NCBI GenBank assembly: GCA_030765065.1
Contig: CM060983.1
Location: forward strand, 51,830,067 to 51,894,066
Direction of reading: 5' to 3'
Origin: Deroplatys truncata
Taxonomy: Eukaryota; Arthropoda; Insecta; Mantodea; Mantidae
DNA length: 64,000 nt
Positions 36,323-48,179 of this stretch are shown piece by piece. Position 1 is the stretch's first letter; each line of letters opens with the position of its first letter. The notes under the pieces were generated by a model, which saw only the letters and a program-made list of their open reading frames with translations, made no database searches and was not told where the DNA came from. The position numbers and the translations under genes were made by a program.

Positions 36323-37120
36323 TGCATTTCTCTTAATTTTATATTACTGGTTCTATAGCTAACAGTGGCCTTTTCCTCTCATATCATATTCTATATCTTA
36401 TAACGTTATAAACTTGTACTCTACCATGTGTACATTATGAATACATGTGTTTTTTAACATCCTCTTAATTATTATACATACAATATTAGCAAGGCAAATA
36501 CATAACACTAAAACTTAGAACAAAATGTTAAAGAGACAAATTATTGATGTGTTGATTCTGAGAAACTGCCTGTGTGTGTGTGTGTGTGTGTGTGTTTGTG
36601 TGCGTGTGTGTGTGTGTGTGTGTGTGACAAACTGTTATTGGATGTTTTGTACAGTAGCACCAATCATGTACATTGATACATACCTATAACTCAAATACGT
36701 ACGTTAAGAAGAATGGTTGAAGGGAACGCTAACAGAAGCATGCCAGTGTTCGAGCAGGAAGGTCGTGTATAAGCTCGCCTCTAAATAGACGCTAAAAACT
36801 ACGTATTTAAAATCTACCAGTTATACATATCTTAACATAACAAAGGTGATAGTGAATTGTGAACATCATATGTGGTTTATCTAAAATACAAGTGAGATAA
36901 TTAACAGACTACATGTGTGCAAAATATTTTAACCTTCTCCATACCCAACCCTGGCAGAACAAAACTGCTCTTCGACTCAAATACAGCAGCCGTGGCACAT
37001 TTATAAAATAATATTTATTACAACATACTAACACACACAAGAATACAGATATACGATCATTAGATTCCACTCTACGAGAACGTCGAGATACTTCACAAGA
37101 GTACGGGCATCAAGACGACC
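36240..37120. other. Unassigned, with two microsatellites
   Basis: It contains (AT)n at about 36,288-36,320 and (GT)n at about 36,571-36,627. Nothing else is recognised. Confidence 0.5.
36571..36627. repeat. (GT)n microsatellite
   Basis: A run of gt dinucleotides with a few substitutions, not associated with a HINE-like repeat here. Confidence 0.85.
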
Positions 37121-37124
37121 TTGA

Positions 37125-38094
37125 CTCAGTATTTTATATCACAACACTGTGAATGCCAGAGTAATTGTAGTGTAAATTTGCATTATTGTATGACAATGAT
37201 TTGAGATGTTTGTTAATTATAAGCATTGTTAGGAAATAAGTTTACACGGCCTCACTGAAACTGACAATAGGAGCGGGTAACAATGAGCGAGGGGGTGAGT
37301 TGTTTATCAATTATAAGAGACAAGCAAATGACGTCAGATTAGCGCGCTTTTCTTAGAAATGGAGGGAATTTCTTCCCTAGAGCATATGTGTTCGTAATTT
37401 TGATTGGATATAAATATAGACGCTAATGTTGGCGCGTTTTATTAACCAATAGCAGCTCGTTTATAATGTTTAGGCATATTGGGGTGAGGGAGTATAAATT
37501 CCGTGCCAGAGACGGGTAACGCGCAGTTTGACAGAATAATTCACAAGGCAAACGTCGTTCAGTCCAACAGAAGAATTCGCGGGTAATATGTCGTTCAGTC
37601 CAACAGAATCATACAAAGGTTATACGTCGCACAGTTTAAGAGAATCGTTCACGCGTTATACGTCGCGCAATTCTACAGAATCTCTCGCGTTGTAAAGTTA
37701 GTTATAAATGTGAAATACGCGAATTAATAATGTGCAGCAAATAAGTGATTATAGTGATATTAGAAAATATAACAGTTTCAGTCGGGCGTGTATCAAGAGT
37801 CAATATGTGAAATTAATTAAAAGCGACGGCAATAAAAGTGTAAAAAACAAATTCTTTTATCAGTGTTATCTTTAGTAACAACTCCTTTCGGTTTACACAC
37901 CCTGTTTAAGGGATTTGCTCGACTGAGTACTAATAATAGCTAGTCGGAGCACAAAGAACCCAAAATGCAAAATAATAAAACAATAACAGGCGCTCAACAA
38001 TAGATAACACGACGATACCGCGACAAATTGGCTCCCATACGTTGTGCAGATAAACATGAAGCATCTTCCAACTACCAACAAATATTCTACTTCA
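37125..38094 (+). mobile_element. LTR-like repeat, family C, downstream member
   Basis: Direct-orientation partner of 33,066-33,996, diverging by scattered substitutions and a longer tandem block after the TATA box (37,520-37,690: more copies of the cagtccaacagaat / gttatacgtcgc unit). The pair brackets 3.1 kb, so they could be the two LTRs of one decayed retrotransposon or two solo LTRs. Confidence 0.65.
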
Positions 38095-39065
38095 ATCTAC
38101 AGGTACGTAATACAGCATCCATCATCATCATCAACGTACGGGGATTACCAAGGAGGAACCGCTACAAATTTCTGTATTGAAATTTTGGGTTGAATGCAAT
38201 ACCCTCTCTACCTACCAGGTACGTAGTAGAGAAGGTAAAAATACATTGAAAATAAATCCGTATACCCACAGTAATATAATAAATACCAAATGAAACAGGA
38301 AATTTAAATTTATAAGACGACTTACAAACTAGAGAAGTAATGGTGATTGAAAGTTAATGCCGTACGTATACTTAAGAAGTTTCCTCTTTGCTTTATTCTG
38401 TGCTTGTCGTCGTCCTTTAGGGGATCCTTTCCCCTTATCTTTTATTTCTACCACGGGTTTTTCTCCTTCATATTCTTCCTATACTTTCATTCTCCCTTCA
38501 TATTTTCTTGCTTTTATTTTTCTCCCCTTTAGCTTCCAGCGGTATTTGTTCTTTTATTTGCGATTTTCTTCTTTTCGATATTTTTGGAGCGTGCGCTCAG
38601 AAACAATCCGGTCGGCGTTTAAAGGAAAAAGTCGTGGATAGACAAAGAACAAAGACGCTTTTAGGGCTGGAAGGCTTAAAGAAAAATCGGCAGAGGGTGT
38701 TTCTTGTTAAGATAAAAAAATACACTCATTTGTGGCATAAGTCGGAATATTTTATCTTACAACACATGTCACAAAACTAAGTTCACACTAAACTAAAATC
38801 CATCTAAATTCAGATGCCTATACAACGCCTTGTATTACAGTGCATTGTGTCAATCACATCTGGTTTACGCCATAGCCTGTTAAATTCTTTCCTGTTTTAT
38901 GCTTTCCACTTTGTCTCTGCATATGAATAATTTATTTTAATATTGTTTAAGGAAAAATAAATAAAAAATAAATTAAAACGCGCAATAGCCATCTGGATTC
39001 CTACACCAGGACGTATCCTCCAAATGTGAGATTTATTTAACACTTCTTTAATTTTATACAGATTT
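38095..39065. other. HINE-like 3' end fragment, then nothing recognised
   Basis: Positions 38,160-38,240 (tctgtattgaaattttgggt ... cgtagtagagaaggtaaaaa) are the 3' end of a forward HINE-like repeat. The rest, including a 94-codon pyrimidine-rich frame, is unassigned. Confidence 0.45.
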
Positions 39066-39072
39066 TTACATA

Positions 39073-40339
39073 CAGGAGGGCTGTCCCAGAAATACGCGAT
39101 CTAACAAAGAAAACAGAAAAACTTTGAGAGAAAACATCTTTATTTCTCTACATAGTCTCCTTTTAACTCGATACACTTTTCCCAGCGATATACAACCCTG
39201 TTTATAGTGAGAACCGTCCAGTTCTGCAAAATAGTCATCAACTGCAAACTCCAGCTTCAATTTGGCCAATTTTTTACCACGAAGCCATTTCTTCAACTTT
39301 GGAAACAGAAAATAACTAGAGCGGGCTAAGTCTGGCAAATACGTGCATGAGGAAGCAATTCGAACTTTAACTCATTGATTTTGTCCATGGCGGTAATGAA
39401 TGTGTGAACTGCTGCATTGTCTTGATGAAACAGAACCTTCTTTTTCGCAAAATGCGGCGGTATTTGCTTGATTTCAGCATTCAAACACTGCAATAAGTTT
39501 GCATAATACTCGCCATTGACTGTTGTTCCTTTTTGAAAATAATCAATGAAAATTATCCCACGCGCATCCCAAAAACCTGACGCCATGACCTTACCCGCAG
39601 ATGGAACTCTCTTCGCCTTCTTTGGAGCCGATTCTCCCCTTTCAATCCACTGTTTTAACTGTTCCCTTGTCTCAGGTGTGAAGCGATAGATCCATGTTTC
39701 ATCCATGGTTATGAATCGACGCAAAAAGTCGGCTTTTTTGAAGCGAAACATCGCCAAACACTCGACTGAATCATTCTCACGACGTTGCTTTTGTTCCATT
39801 GTGAGTAAACGCGGCACTTATCTTGCGCACAGCTTTCTCATATCTAAATTTTCATTACTGTGCGATGTACAGCACTTTTTGAAATGTCTACGATGTCTGC
39901 TAGCTTGCACGCTTTCAATCGACGGTCATCCAATACCATTTTGTGGATTTTCCTCACAATTTCTGGCGTGTTCACCTCATTTGGTCGACCACTGCGATGT
40001 TCGTATGGCCTCGCTTAAACTCTGCCACGCAATATTTTATTGTTGTAAACGAAGCAGCAGACTCCCCCAGAGTAGAATCTAGCTCAGCTTTAATATTAGT
40101 TGGACTAAGACATTTCAAATGAAAGTATTGTATCACATAACGATGGCCAGTTTTATCCGTGTTTACAAATTCGCTGAGAGAGTTCACTATTAATGGCTGC
40201 CAAGTAATCACTAAACAACGTTGCATCCTCAAACTTCAAACTTAAGCTTTATAAGGGTGGTACTTTCTACCATAGTCAATTTTTTGAAACAGTAATTACT
40301 ATCTATATGGCAGGTCGGGTACTTCTGGGACTGCCCTCG
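39073..40339 (-). mobile_element. Mariner element, near full length (1.27 kb)
   Basis: The ends read ggagggctgtcccagaaata (left) and tacttctgggactgccctcg (right), forming inverted repeats with TA on both flanks (39,071-39,072 and 40,340-40,341). A single transposase on the minus strand spans it but is broken by frame shifts. Confidence 0.75.
39090..40232 (-). pseudogene. Mariner (DD34D-type) transposase, frame-shifted
   Basis: Three consecutive minus-strand frames together span the protein. The first (40,232-39,972) has KCLSPTNIKAELDSTLGESAASFTTI and CVAEFKRGHTN, the helix-turn-helix. The second (39,817-39,326) has FITMDETWIYRF (first D), GKVMASGFWDARGIIFIDY and VLFHQDNAAVH (second D). The third (39,338-39,066) has PDLARSSYFLFPKLKKWLRG, where the last catalytic D is replaced by S (usually PSDYFLF). 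Frame breaks plus the lost third acid make it inactive. Confidence 0.8.
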
Positions 40340-40341
40340 TA

Positions 40342-40985
40342 ATTCAGTAAATAAGTTAGATCAAAATAAATAAAGTAAAAATCCGAAATGTGATAATTAT
40401 AATAGAAATTTAGATGAAAATATATATTCAACTACTGTTATTGGAAGCCAGCAACATAAAATAACTGGTATACAGCTATTCCTAATTTATAGCAAATAAT
40501 CTGAGATTTTATTGGGCTCCTTTTCAGGACCCCTATCTTGTCTAATTTTCTATAGGTTAGAACCATTAGCTGTCTATATTTCTGTTTGTCTAATACCGAC
40601 CAGTCTAGTTTTTCTAACAACTTATAAATTAGGATTTGTTAGGAAACGTAACACCAGAGAATTTTTTTATAAATTCAAGCTGACAGTCCACATGTGACTC
40701 CGGTGAGCAAATCTTAACACAATAAACACACGTTATTAAGCAGTATACACCATGAATGCTACACACATTTTCACATAACGTTATTCCCAGAATTAATTCT
40801 AATTTCCCGTCTCTGAGACTAACATTCCAGATTCGCACTCTCATACCTACTCGCCAATGTACACTCGGTCAAACTAAATTTTTTTCAAAGTACCTTCGGG
40901 TAAGTGAACGCTTCACAACCGTCAACTTCTGTGCGCTGCTTTGGCTAACTCTATAACACAAACCGCAAGGCACTGATACCTCCAC
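40342..40985. other. Nothing recognised
   Basis: Small overlapping frames without similarity. Confidence 0.4.
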
Positions 40986-40989
40986 ACCG

Positions 40990-41062
40990 TGCTTGTCTTG
41001 GAACAGTGGTTAAGCTACTTAACTTCTACGCAAGCAGCTCGAGTTCGATTCTCCGTAGCGGA
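40990..41062 (+). other. tRNA-like sequence (pseudo-tRNA or SINE head)
   Basis: It contains tggaacagtggttaagctac (A-box-like) and gctcgagttcgattctccg (B box). A clean cloverleaf with matching acceptor stem was not seen. Confidence 0.4.
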
Positions 41063-41342
41063 TTGTTATCTTTTATTTTTTTTCAACGCATTTTACTGTA
41101 ATAAGGTTAAATAACATTTCTTGTGTTACTTCATTTTACTTACAAATATAATTACAACAACGGTGAAATTTGTGATTATAAAATTAAACTGAGTATGGGA
41201 CCTCCTTCCGACCGATAAATTAATGACATGGTTGCCATCTACTGGTATGACGATCTACTAAATAAGCGCCACACTCATAAAAATGAAGATAATCTGTTAT
41301 GATTTTACTCATGCATTTAAAATGAAAGGGGGGAAAGGTTGA

Positions 41343-41412
41343 GTAGCGCCACGGAGATTTGAACTTGCAACCTCAGGAACAGTAAGCTACCGCTGAGCTA
41401 AGAGTGCTGCAT
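41343..41412 (-). other. tRNA-like sequence (pseudo-tRNA or SINE head)
   Basis: The minus strand gives cactcttagctcagcggtag (a good A box) and ttgcaagttcaaatctccg (B box). It converges with the tRNA-like unit at 40,990-41,062. Acceptor-stem pairing looks poor. Confidence 0.45.
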
Positions 41413-41589
41413 TAAGTGTGGCATTGTACTGAGCTTTACTCACACTCCACTTGAAAACCATAAATCAATAAAGTGTGTTTTGGTCACGAATATTCAGTGA
41501 TGAACCAATCTGAAATACCTGTATGAAATCCCGTATATGAATTATTTTCTCCGAAGACTTTTGTAGTTATAGGTGTGTTCCCCACTATA

Positions 41590-41913
41590 ACTACTACAAG
41601 AATACACAGTCTTGTAAACAAAGTCTGGCTGTCCCGAGCACTTAGGGAAGTACCCGATTCAAGCTCCAGCTCTCAGACGCTGGTCAGTTTTAAATTGAAC
41701 GAGTATACACTCTGTAAGATGAGGCAGACCATCAGACACATAATAACTGAATGTCCACTATCAAAATGCAGAGAGCTATATAGTGATCCCTCAGAATTAT
41801 ACAAAGCTTTGTCGGAACCTTGCAACGCAATAAACCTCATACACTTCAGATATCCGTCGATCTTAAACACATCTAAGGAAGAAAGAGCAAAGGTGATATT
41901 ACCACAGATGTAA
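41590..41913 (+). pseudogene. Possible non-LTR retrotransposon C-terminal remnant
   Basis: The frame carries KMRQTIRHIITECPLSKC, like the C-terminal zinc-knuckle region (QTMxHIVxxCP) after the RT of several non-LTR elements, then SDPSELYKALSEPCNAINLIHF. No upstream RT is present. The assignment rests on this short motif. Confidence 0.45.
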
Positions 41914-41936
41914 CCTACCACTGTGAATTAGTTCAT

Positions 41937-42016
41937 TGTATGTATGTATGTATGTATGTATGTATGTATGTATGTATGTATGTATGAATGTATGTATGTA
42001 TGCATGCATGCATGTG
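41937..42016. repeat. (TATG)n microsatellite
   Basis: About 18 units of a tetranucleotide with a few variants, directly beside the left terminal repeat of the DUF4817 MITE and just after a non-LTR remnant, as a retrotransposon tail could be. Confidence 0.9.
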
Positions 42017-42024
42017 TATATATA

Positions 42025-43069
42025 CAGGATGTTTCAGAAATACGTTTACAAACTTCGGGTATGGGCTTCTCACACCAAAAGAAGGAAAAAAGTTCATATG
42101 AACATATGTCCCATAATCCTTGGTTTTCGCGTTATTCCTGTCACAACGAAAGTGTCAGTTCAACGGCCTTCGGGATGCAACCTTAAAACTTCATTTCTCT
42201 ATGCATTCATAGAAGGCATTGACCTATTGTACTACATACGGTAGATGGCGAAGTGTTGCCATGGAGACTTGTTTGCGTTTGTCTTTAGTCTGTCTTCAAC
42301 GTTTCAATTGTGTACATGTAGTGAGTTAACTGCATGTGTTTCGTTCCACCATGGCTGGATATTCATTTCGTGAACAGGCAGACATGATTTTTATGTATGG
42401 TCGCGCGGATGGTAATGGACGCGAGGCTGCACGGCTCTATCAGATGGAGTTTCCAGACCGAAGACAACCGAGTCATCCAACCTTTGTCGCTGTTTATCGT
42501 CGCCTTGCTGAGACAGGAACCGTTACACCACGGACTATTGATCGAGGAAGACCAACGGAACGCGAAGAACAGATGTTAAAGTGTGTCGAAGACGATCCAA
42601 GTATCAGTACAAGACAATTGGCTTTGGCATCTGGTACTCACACGTGACAGCATGGAGGGATAGGCAGAGGAGGACCAGTTCCATGGCCTGCACGTTCTCC
42701 CGACCTCACTCCTGTGGAATTTTACCTCTGGGGGATCTTAAACCATTGGTTTATGGAGCAGCCATCCCGGATGCAGAAACGCTTCATCGATGTGTCATGG
42801 AAGCTTGCGAAACCATTCGACACCATCCCGGAGTTTTTGACAGGGTGCGACATTCCATGATTCGACGAGAACAGGCATGAATAGAAGCAAAAGGAGGACA
42901 TTTCGAGCATTTATTATGAGTTTTGTGTGTTATAATTATACCACTGTGTTGAACACCTCCTAGCGAGAAAACAAAGGATTATGGGACATATGTTCATATG
43001 AACGTTTTTCCTTCTTGTGGTGTAAGGAACCCATACCCGAAGCTTGTAAAAGTATTTCTGAAACATCCT
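42025..43069 (+). mobile_element. DUF4817-type MITE with ~106-bp terminal inverted repeats
   Basis: The left repeat (42,025-42,130, caggatgtttcagaaatacg ... cccataatccttggttttcgc) pairs with the right repeat (42,963-43,068) over about 106 bp. TA flanks the left end; the right outermost bases are altered. The interior keeps both ends of a transposase without its middle. Confidence 0.75.
42351..42910 (+). pseudogene. DUF4817-type transposase, core deleted
   Basis: The N-terminus MAGYSFREQADMIFMYGRADGN and AARLYQMEFPDRRQPSHPTF define the DUF4817 helix-turn-helix, followed by RGRPTEREEQMLKCVEDDPSISTRQLALASG. Near 42,650 it jumps to the C-terminal part (RGGPVPWPARSPDLTPVEFYLW), then a one-base shift leads to PLVYGAAIPDAETLHRCVMEACETIR and a final EAKGGHFEHLL. 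The first two catalytic acids are missing. The surviving two-thirds of the DNA-binding region is well preserved. Confidence 0.75.
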
Positions 43070-43102
43070 ATATATATACATATATATCATAGACACTGAA
43101 GC

Positions 43103-44007
43103 CGAATGCCCGGTGTTACCTTTTGATGTCTTCAATACCTGATGTTGATTCTGCCGGCTGCTACAGTGGTTGGCTACGAGTTCCTTCTCTCGGGGTATGC
43201 GTGGGAGTAGGTAAAAGGATAACACTAGTTTAAATTGACTGAGAAATATGTGATCCAATAGTTGAGCTATTGAAGTGAGTAGCCGATCTTTGAAGATAAA
43301 GAATGAAACTGATTATGAATCGTAGCATTTGAAACTGTAACAACTGACTTATACCTGCTAACTTCTGCAGTATCAATTTTACAGTTTGAAATAAACGTTT
43401 CTAAAAGAAATTAGAAGCGTAAGTTGCCGCGAGTAGTTAAAATACTTAGCGGCAAAACCCCTCGCGGCTACGGCTAAGTAACTGATAACCAGCGCGGTCT
43501 TAGGCGCTACAAACTGCTGATCATCGTAAAAGACTGTAAACCCTTAAGGCTGTTCACGAAAGAAAAGAAAGACGCTAATTTTAGCAATACACTCTCTTTT
43601 ATTAAGTTAAGTTCCGCCCACATAACAGTACCCCTATTATGCTCCTTCTCTTGCGGTCCAATCTTAAAACTCTAAGTATGCGTATCTGACACTGTTTCTA
43701 TGCAGAACCTCCCGGAATCTCAGAATTTCCTTTCCTATGTTATTTACAGAATTCTTGCCTACGTGACTTTGCAAGTGAACTGAACCTAACTGCACTCTTA
43801 AGAATCTTTAAGCTAATGTACTGTTACTAATGTCTTCCTTTACATGACTTGCTAATTGTCTTTTTTTCGGACAAATCTTTCAACTGAAGCTTGTTACATT
43901 ATACATTGATTTAATATATAGAAAATATTTATTACAATTATTTCTTTATCTTACTATAATTTCTTTATTTAATTATTTATATTTTTCCGTTAATAATTAC
44001 GGTATCA
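43103..44007 (-). repeat. LTR-like repeat, family B, minus-strand copy
   Basis: The reverse complement starts TGATACCGTAATTATT at 44,007 and follows the 11,966-12,865 copy to ggcattcgg. It contains attgtttctttatcttac-type AT blocks and, inside, a GC-richer stretch (43,420-43,520). Likely a solo LTR or LTR fragment. Confidence 0.5.
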
Positions 44008-44009
44008 AT

Positions 44010-44795
44010 ATTTGTATAAGTATATTTAGGTTTACAACCACATTGTAATTAAAAACGTTATATATTTTGTGTGTTACTGTGTATTGAAAACAAGAATTAC
44101 AGTCATATACTCATCTAATTCGTCTCTTTTCCAGTCATGCCATTCAAAGAAGGCCCGATATTTCGGATAAGAAGGAAATTTTAGGTACGAAATTTGGACA
44201 CCATAACCTCATCTTATTCTCATGGATTATCTCTCTGCACTTGTCCTGGATTCAGAATTTTATGGTAAATCAGATTACTATGAGGAATGGTTTGTTTTGC
44301 TCTCTCTTCTACTGTATCCATGGGCCTGCATCTTACAGCTAGCAAGTAAACAAGGCAATCGTTTCATCTCTTCGAAAGGAACACATTTAAAAGCAATAAC
44401 GCCTTTCCATTCCCACTACTAGCGCTTCGTCCTATATTTCATAGCGCAAAATGAAAAATGTGAATGTCTCCAAGAGAGAAGGTAAGGGGGAAAAAATATC
44501 GCCAGCTTTTATTCTCTCTTTCTGATACTGTATGCATGTTCCTTGCTGTGATACGTAGCAAACGAAACAGCTGCTTAACGGCATTCAGAAGGAGCACAAG
44601 GGAGAGAAACAGAGAGAGAAAATGGTGCCCTGGAAAATATTTGGAAAGGTAACAGAGAAGTTGAGGTAAACATATCAAGTACGGTGAGTCAGAGATGTGC
44701 AAATATCCTTGCAGGATTCAGTAGTTAGTGCTGCAGTAGTGATTGAAATTAGGCTTAAAGGACCTTTCCACCACAGTTTAATAGGTTGTCTAAAT
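44010..44795. other. Nothing recognised
   Basis: Several frames of up to 87 codons on both strands, all without recognisable domains. Confidence 0.4.
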
Positions 44796-44798
44796 GAA

Positions 44799-45090
44799 TG
44801 TGTTAAATTCATACGGCTTTCTCTACTTACTCGTCTACAAAACTTATCTTATCTACTGCATGTTAATTTAGTTAAACATTTGCAGAGATTCCATATTACA
44901 ATTTCGTTTCGGGTACAAAGGGGCTATAAAGCCAAATATTTAAATGGCGGGTACTATGCTTTGAAATTCCACTCTTTGCATTACCACGAGAGAAAAAAAA
45001 GAATAGCGACTTAGCCCATAAACAAGCATAGAGTGTTTTAAAATTCAAACCAATAACATCTCCGAAATTGTTAATTCCACAAAGAAATTC
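44799..45090 (+). mobile_element. HINE-like repeat, 5' fragment
   Basis: It begins aatgtgttaaattcatacgg ... ctttctctacttac and loses similarity after the ccgaaattgttaattcca block, where the next copy starts. Confidence 0.5.
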
Positions 45091-45092
45091 TT

Positions 45093-45905
45093 ATGTCATA
45101 TATTCACATGACTGTCTCTACCTCTATAGTTTATTAGTGAGTATGTAATCTAGTCAATTAAAGCTTATCTTTGTACCTACTTTCATTTTTAACCCAAATA
45201 AACATTTGCAGAAATAGCTACATTACACATTTCATTACAGATAGAAAGAGAATTGCGATAGTCAAATGTTTTAGAACTGGACGCTATATGCTAGCCTTAA
45301 ATCTCCATTCTTTTTGTGTGCAATCGCGAGAAACAGCTGAATATCGAAAGAACTTGTAAAGAATGACAATTATTGATATTTGGGATATTGGATATTTGGG
45401 AAATGGCTCGTGCTACAATAAACACTGTTTGAAATAAATCGTGTGTTTTAAAGAGATATACACTTTTTTCTGTAGTAAGTTTATCTATCGCTTAACGTTT
45501 ATCAATTATACAAGATTATAGAAAATTCCTTCAGAATAAACGCTATTCCCAGAAAATTAAAAATATACGTTTTATTTTTCACGTAAATATCTTTAATATG
45601 TGCCATTTTTTACAAAACCAAACATTTTGAAAAATCTTCCATGTAAAGCTTAATTTGGGGTGGGGAATTTCGTTGTAACCGTTCGTGTCGCATCTTTGGA
45701 AGATGCTTAAGTACCAAGTTTAGTATTTATCCGGCTTTTAGTCTTTGAGTTTAGCTGCTCACGATACACATACGAACCTTTTTCTAAAAATGAGTGTTTC
45801 TTATTCAGAGGGCCTCAACACGTATTTCCGTTGAAATCTCGGTATCAAATATCTGGATGGAATACAATACATTTTCTACCTCTAGGTACGCGGTAGAGAA
45901 AGTAA
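45093..45905 (+). mobile_element. HINE-like repeat, near full-length copy
   Basis: It runs from catatattcacatgactgtc to cgcggtagagaaagtaaa (about 0.81 kb). It lacks the GT expansion (acgatacacatacg occupies that position). Short frames within are not genes. Confidence 0.65.
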
Positions 45906-45909
45906 AAAT

Positions 45910-46650
45910 AGCGACTAGACACTTGAAAAAAATTACAGTATTTAAAAATTCCAACCACAATTAAGAATATCTCGGAAACTGTTAACGCCACAAAAATTCG
46001 ACAAACCATGTGCTTTAACGCCATCTGGAATATGTTTTTGTCTATCTTTTACGATTTGCCAGTTATCCAAATTACGCAAGGTGGAAACCAAAACACTGTC
46101 CATAGGGATTTAATATGGAATATCAGTTTTTATATAATCTGTCTGCTTGTTAATTTCAAAGAAAAATCTTACAAGACTTTTGTAATACGATTCAAAAAGT
46201 GAATCAGAAATACAATATAAAAATTAGTTTATTTATTAATTCTTTCTATTAGCAACATTATTCATTACAATTTTAACAGCTATAGTTATTTTCTATGACA
46301 GATATGTGATTAAAGTAAGCTTCCATAATCTATTTTTCATATCATGATTCTCATTTGTTAAAATTTCTAGTGATCATGGCCCACTATAATGAAACAAAAT
46401 TAATAATGTAATGAATTAATAAAAGTAGCCATATTATTATTTACTTAAAAGCAACGTCAAATAAACTTGCTACTTTTCGATTACACTTCTTAATATTCTT
46501 GCAAATGCATATTCTTTAAAAATGTTAACTGTAAAATCAACAGGGTAGGGAGTATCTGAGAAAAACTGATTTCCCATGTTGAACCCCTATGTCTACTGAT
46601 TTGATAAGAAAGACTTGACGTCCTAATCGCATAAAATTAAAGCTAAACAT
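45910..46650. other. AT-rich, nothing recognised
   Basis: Possibly further eroded HINE-like sequence at its left edge; otherwise unassigned. Confidence 0.4.
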
Positions 46651-46654
46651 TTTA

Positions 46655-46916
46655 AACATATGGTACCTTCATCAACATGATTAGAGCCATTTTGAGAGAA
46701 AACAAATTCCATATAAAGGGTAGTTTGGGGTGAGGATGCTTCCTGAAAATCTTGTGTCGGAGACACTGAATTTTAAATACCAGCACTAACCAGCATCTTT
46801 CAAAAAGAAACAAAAACAAATATATATGCATAGAAACATATATTTCCGGGAAATCTCGGTATCGAATTTTTGGGTGGAATACAATACTTCCCCTACTTAC
46901 TATACGTAGTAGAGAA
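46655..46916 (+). mobile_element. HINE-like repeat, 3' fragment
   Basis: It carries acatggtacc...gattagagccattttgag and ends tactatacgtagtagagaaa. Confidence 0.55.
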
Positions 46917-46919
46917 ATT

Positions 46920-47477
46920 GGATTCCAATCATTAAAATACGAGCTCTTGGTATGTCCATCATTTTTAAATACGTCTTAAAGCTGTGCACAGAAATTTACG
47001 ATAAACAACCAGTAAACTTTTCATCAAGATTAGTGATTTTTTGGTACAAGACCTGGGACCTGATTAGCAATAAGTTAGTTTTCAAGAAATTGAGTTTAAA
47101 GTTTTCTATACATTTCTATTTATTTAATTAGTTATGGTGTTAATGATAATAGTTATATTCTTTTATTTATTTCTCCCCTGCACATATATGCCCCAAGTTT
47201 AAACAACTGAAATCTTGTACAACCTATTGAAATTATACTACATGTAGATCTTTATCCACAAAATTTGCATAATTATAATGCACGATAGTTAACTAAACCA
47301 GAAATACAAAAACCACAAACAGGAAAATAACATAATTCTATAAAACACTATATCCAGTATTGTAAGTTGAAATTCAAAACACATTATTTTTATTTGCAGT
47401 GTACATTTTAGTCCAGAAAAAGTTTCTAACTTCAAACTGAATTGTACGTATTATTTAAACTGCTTGCCATCATACAG
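46920..47477. other. AT-rich left flank of the Polinton
   Basis: No feature recognised up to the target-site duplication. Confidence 0.5.
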
Positions 47478-47483
47478 GATATA
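47478..47483. repeat. Target-site duplication, left copy (gatata)
   Basis: gatata directly precedes the terminal AGTAGGT of the Polinton and is repeated immediately after its other end. Six bp is the duplication length expected for the retroviral-type integrase of Mavericks/Polintons. Confidence 0.85.
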
Positions 47484-47514
47484 AGTAGGTATATATAGAG
47501 AGATCGAGCACAGT

Positions 47515-48110
47515 TTTTTGCGTTTATATGGGAAAGGATAGGGAAAACGAGGGTAGATGCGACGGTTCAAGGAGGAAAATACGTTTATATGGGCGAGATA
47601 GGGAATACCAGGCCTGATGCTAGGCTAGTCAGATGCTAAAGGAGGGAGGGATATGCTTTATATGAGAGAGATAGGGAATACAAGGAAAGATGGTATACTA
47701 AACAGGACTTGAAGGGTAGAATATGGCGTTTTATATGAGAGGTGTAGGAAAACGAGGAGAGGTATTAAGCTAAGGAGGTTGAGTATACGTTTATAAGGAG
47801 ACGAAAAAACGGAGAGATCCTATGCTAGAATAGACAGATGTTGAAGGTAGAATGTGTTTTATATATGTTAGATAGGAAACCAAGGAGATACTCAGCTAGA
47901 CAGGGGGCAGGAGGGGGAATACGCTTTATGAGAGGCAGGGGATACGGGAAGAGGTGCTAGACTAGACAGTGGTTGAGAGTAGAGTATGGTTTATATGAGA
48001 AGTATAGGAAAACGAGGAGAGTCGGTAGGCTAGACAGGTAGTGTAGCAGTAGGAATATGGAATTATATACAGGAGAGATATGAAATAGGAGGGAGATACT
48101 AGACCTTGAA
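47515..48110. repeat. Degenerate ~70-bp tandem repeats at left terminus
   Basis: Roughly eight units built around gtttatatgrgagagatagg, a gaatacaaggaagatg-like segment and gctagacag. The same array is inverted at about 61,012-61,607. Tandem repeats inside terminal repeats are common in Polintons. Confidence 0.75.
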
Positions 48111-48179
48111 AGCGACTTTAAGCGAGAACTTCATGAAAATATGTTTCATGTCAATGTTCTAGACATGCCCATCACGTAA

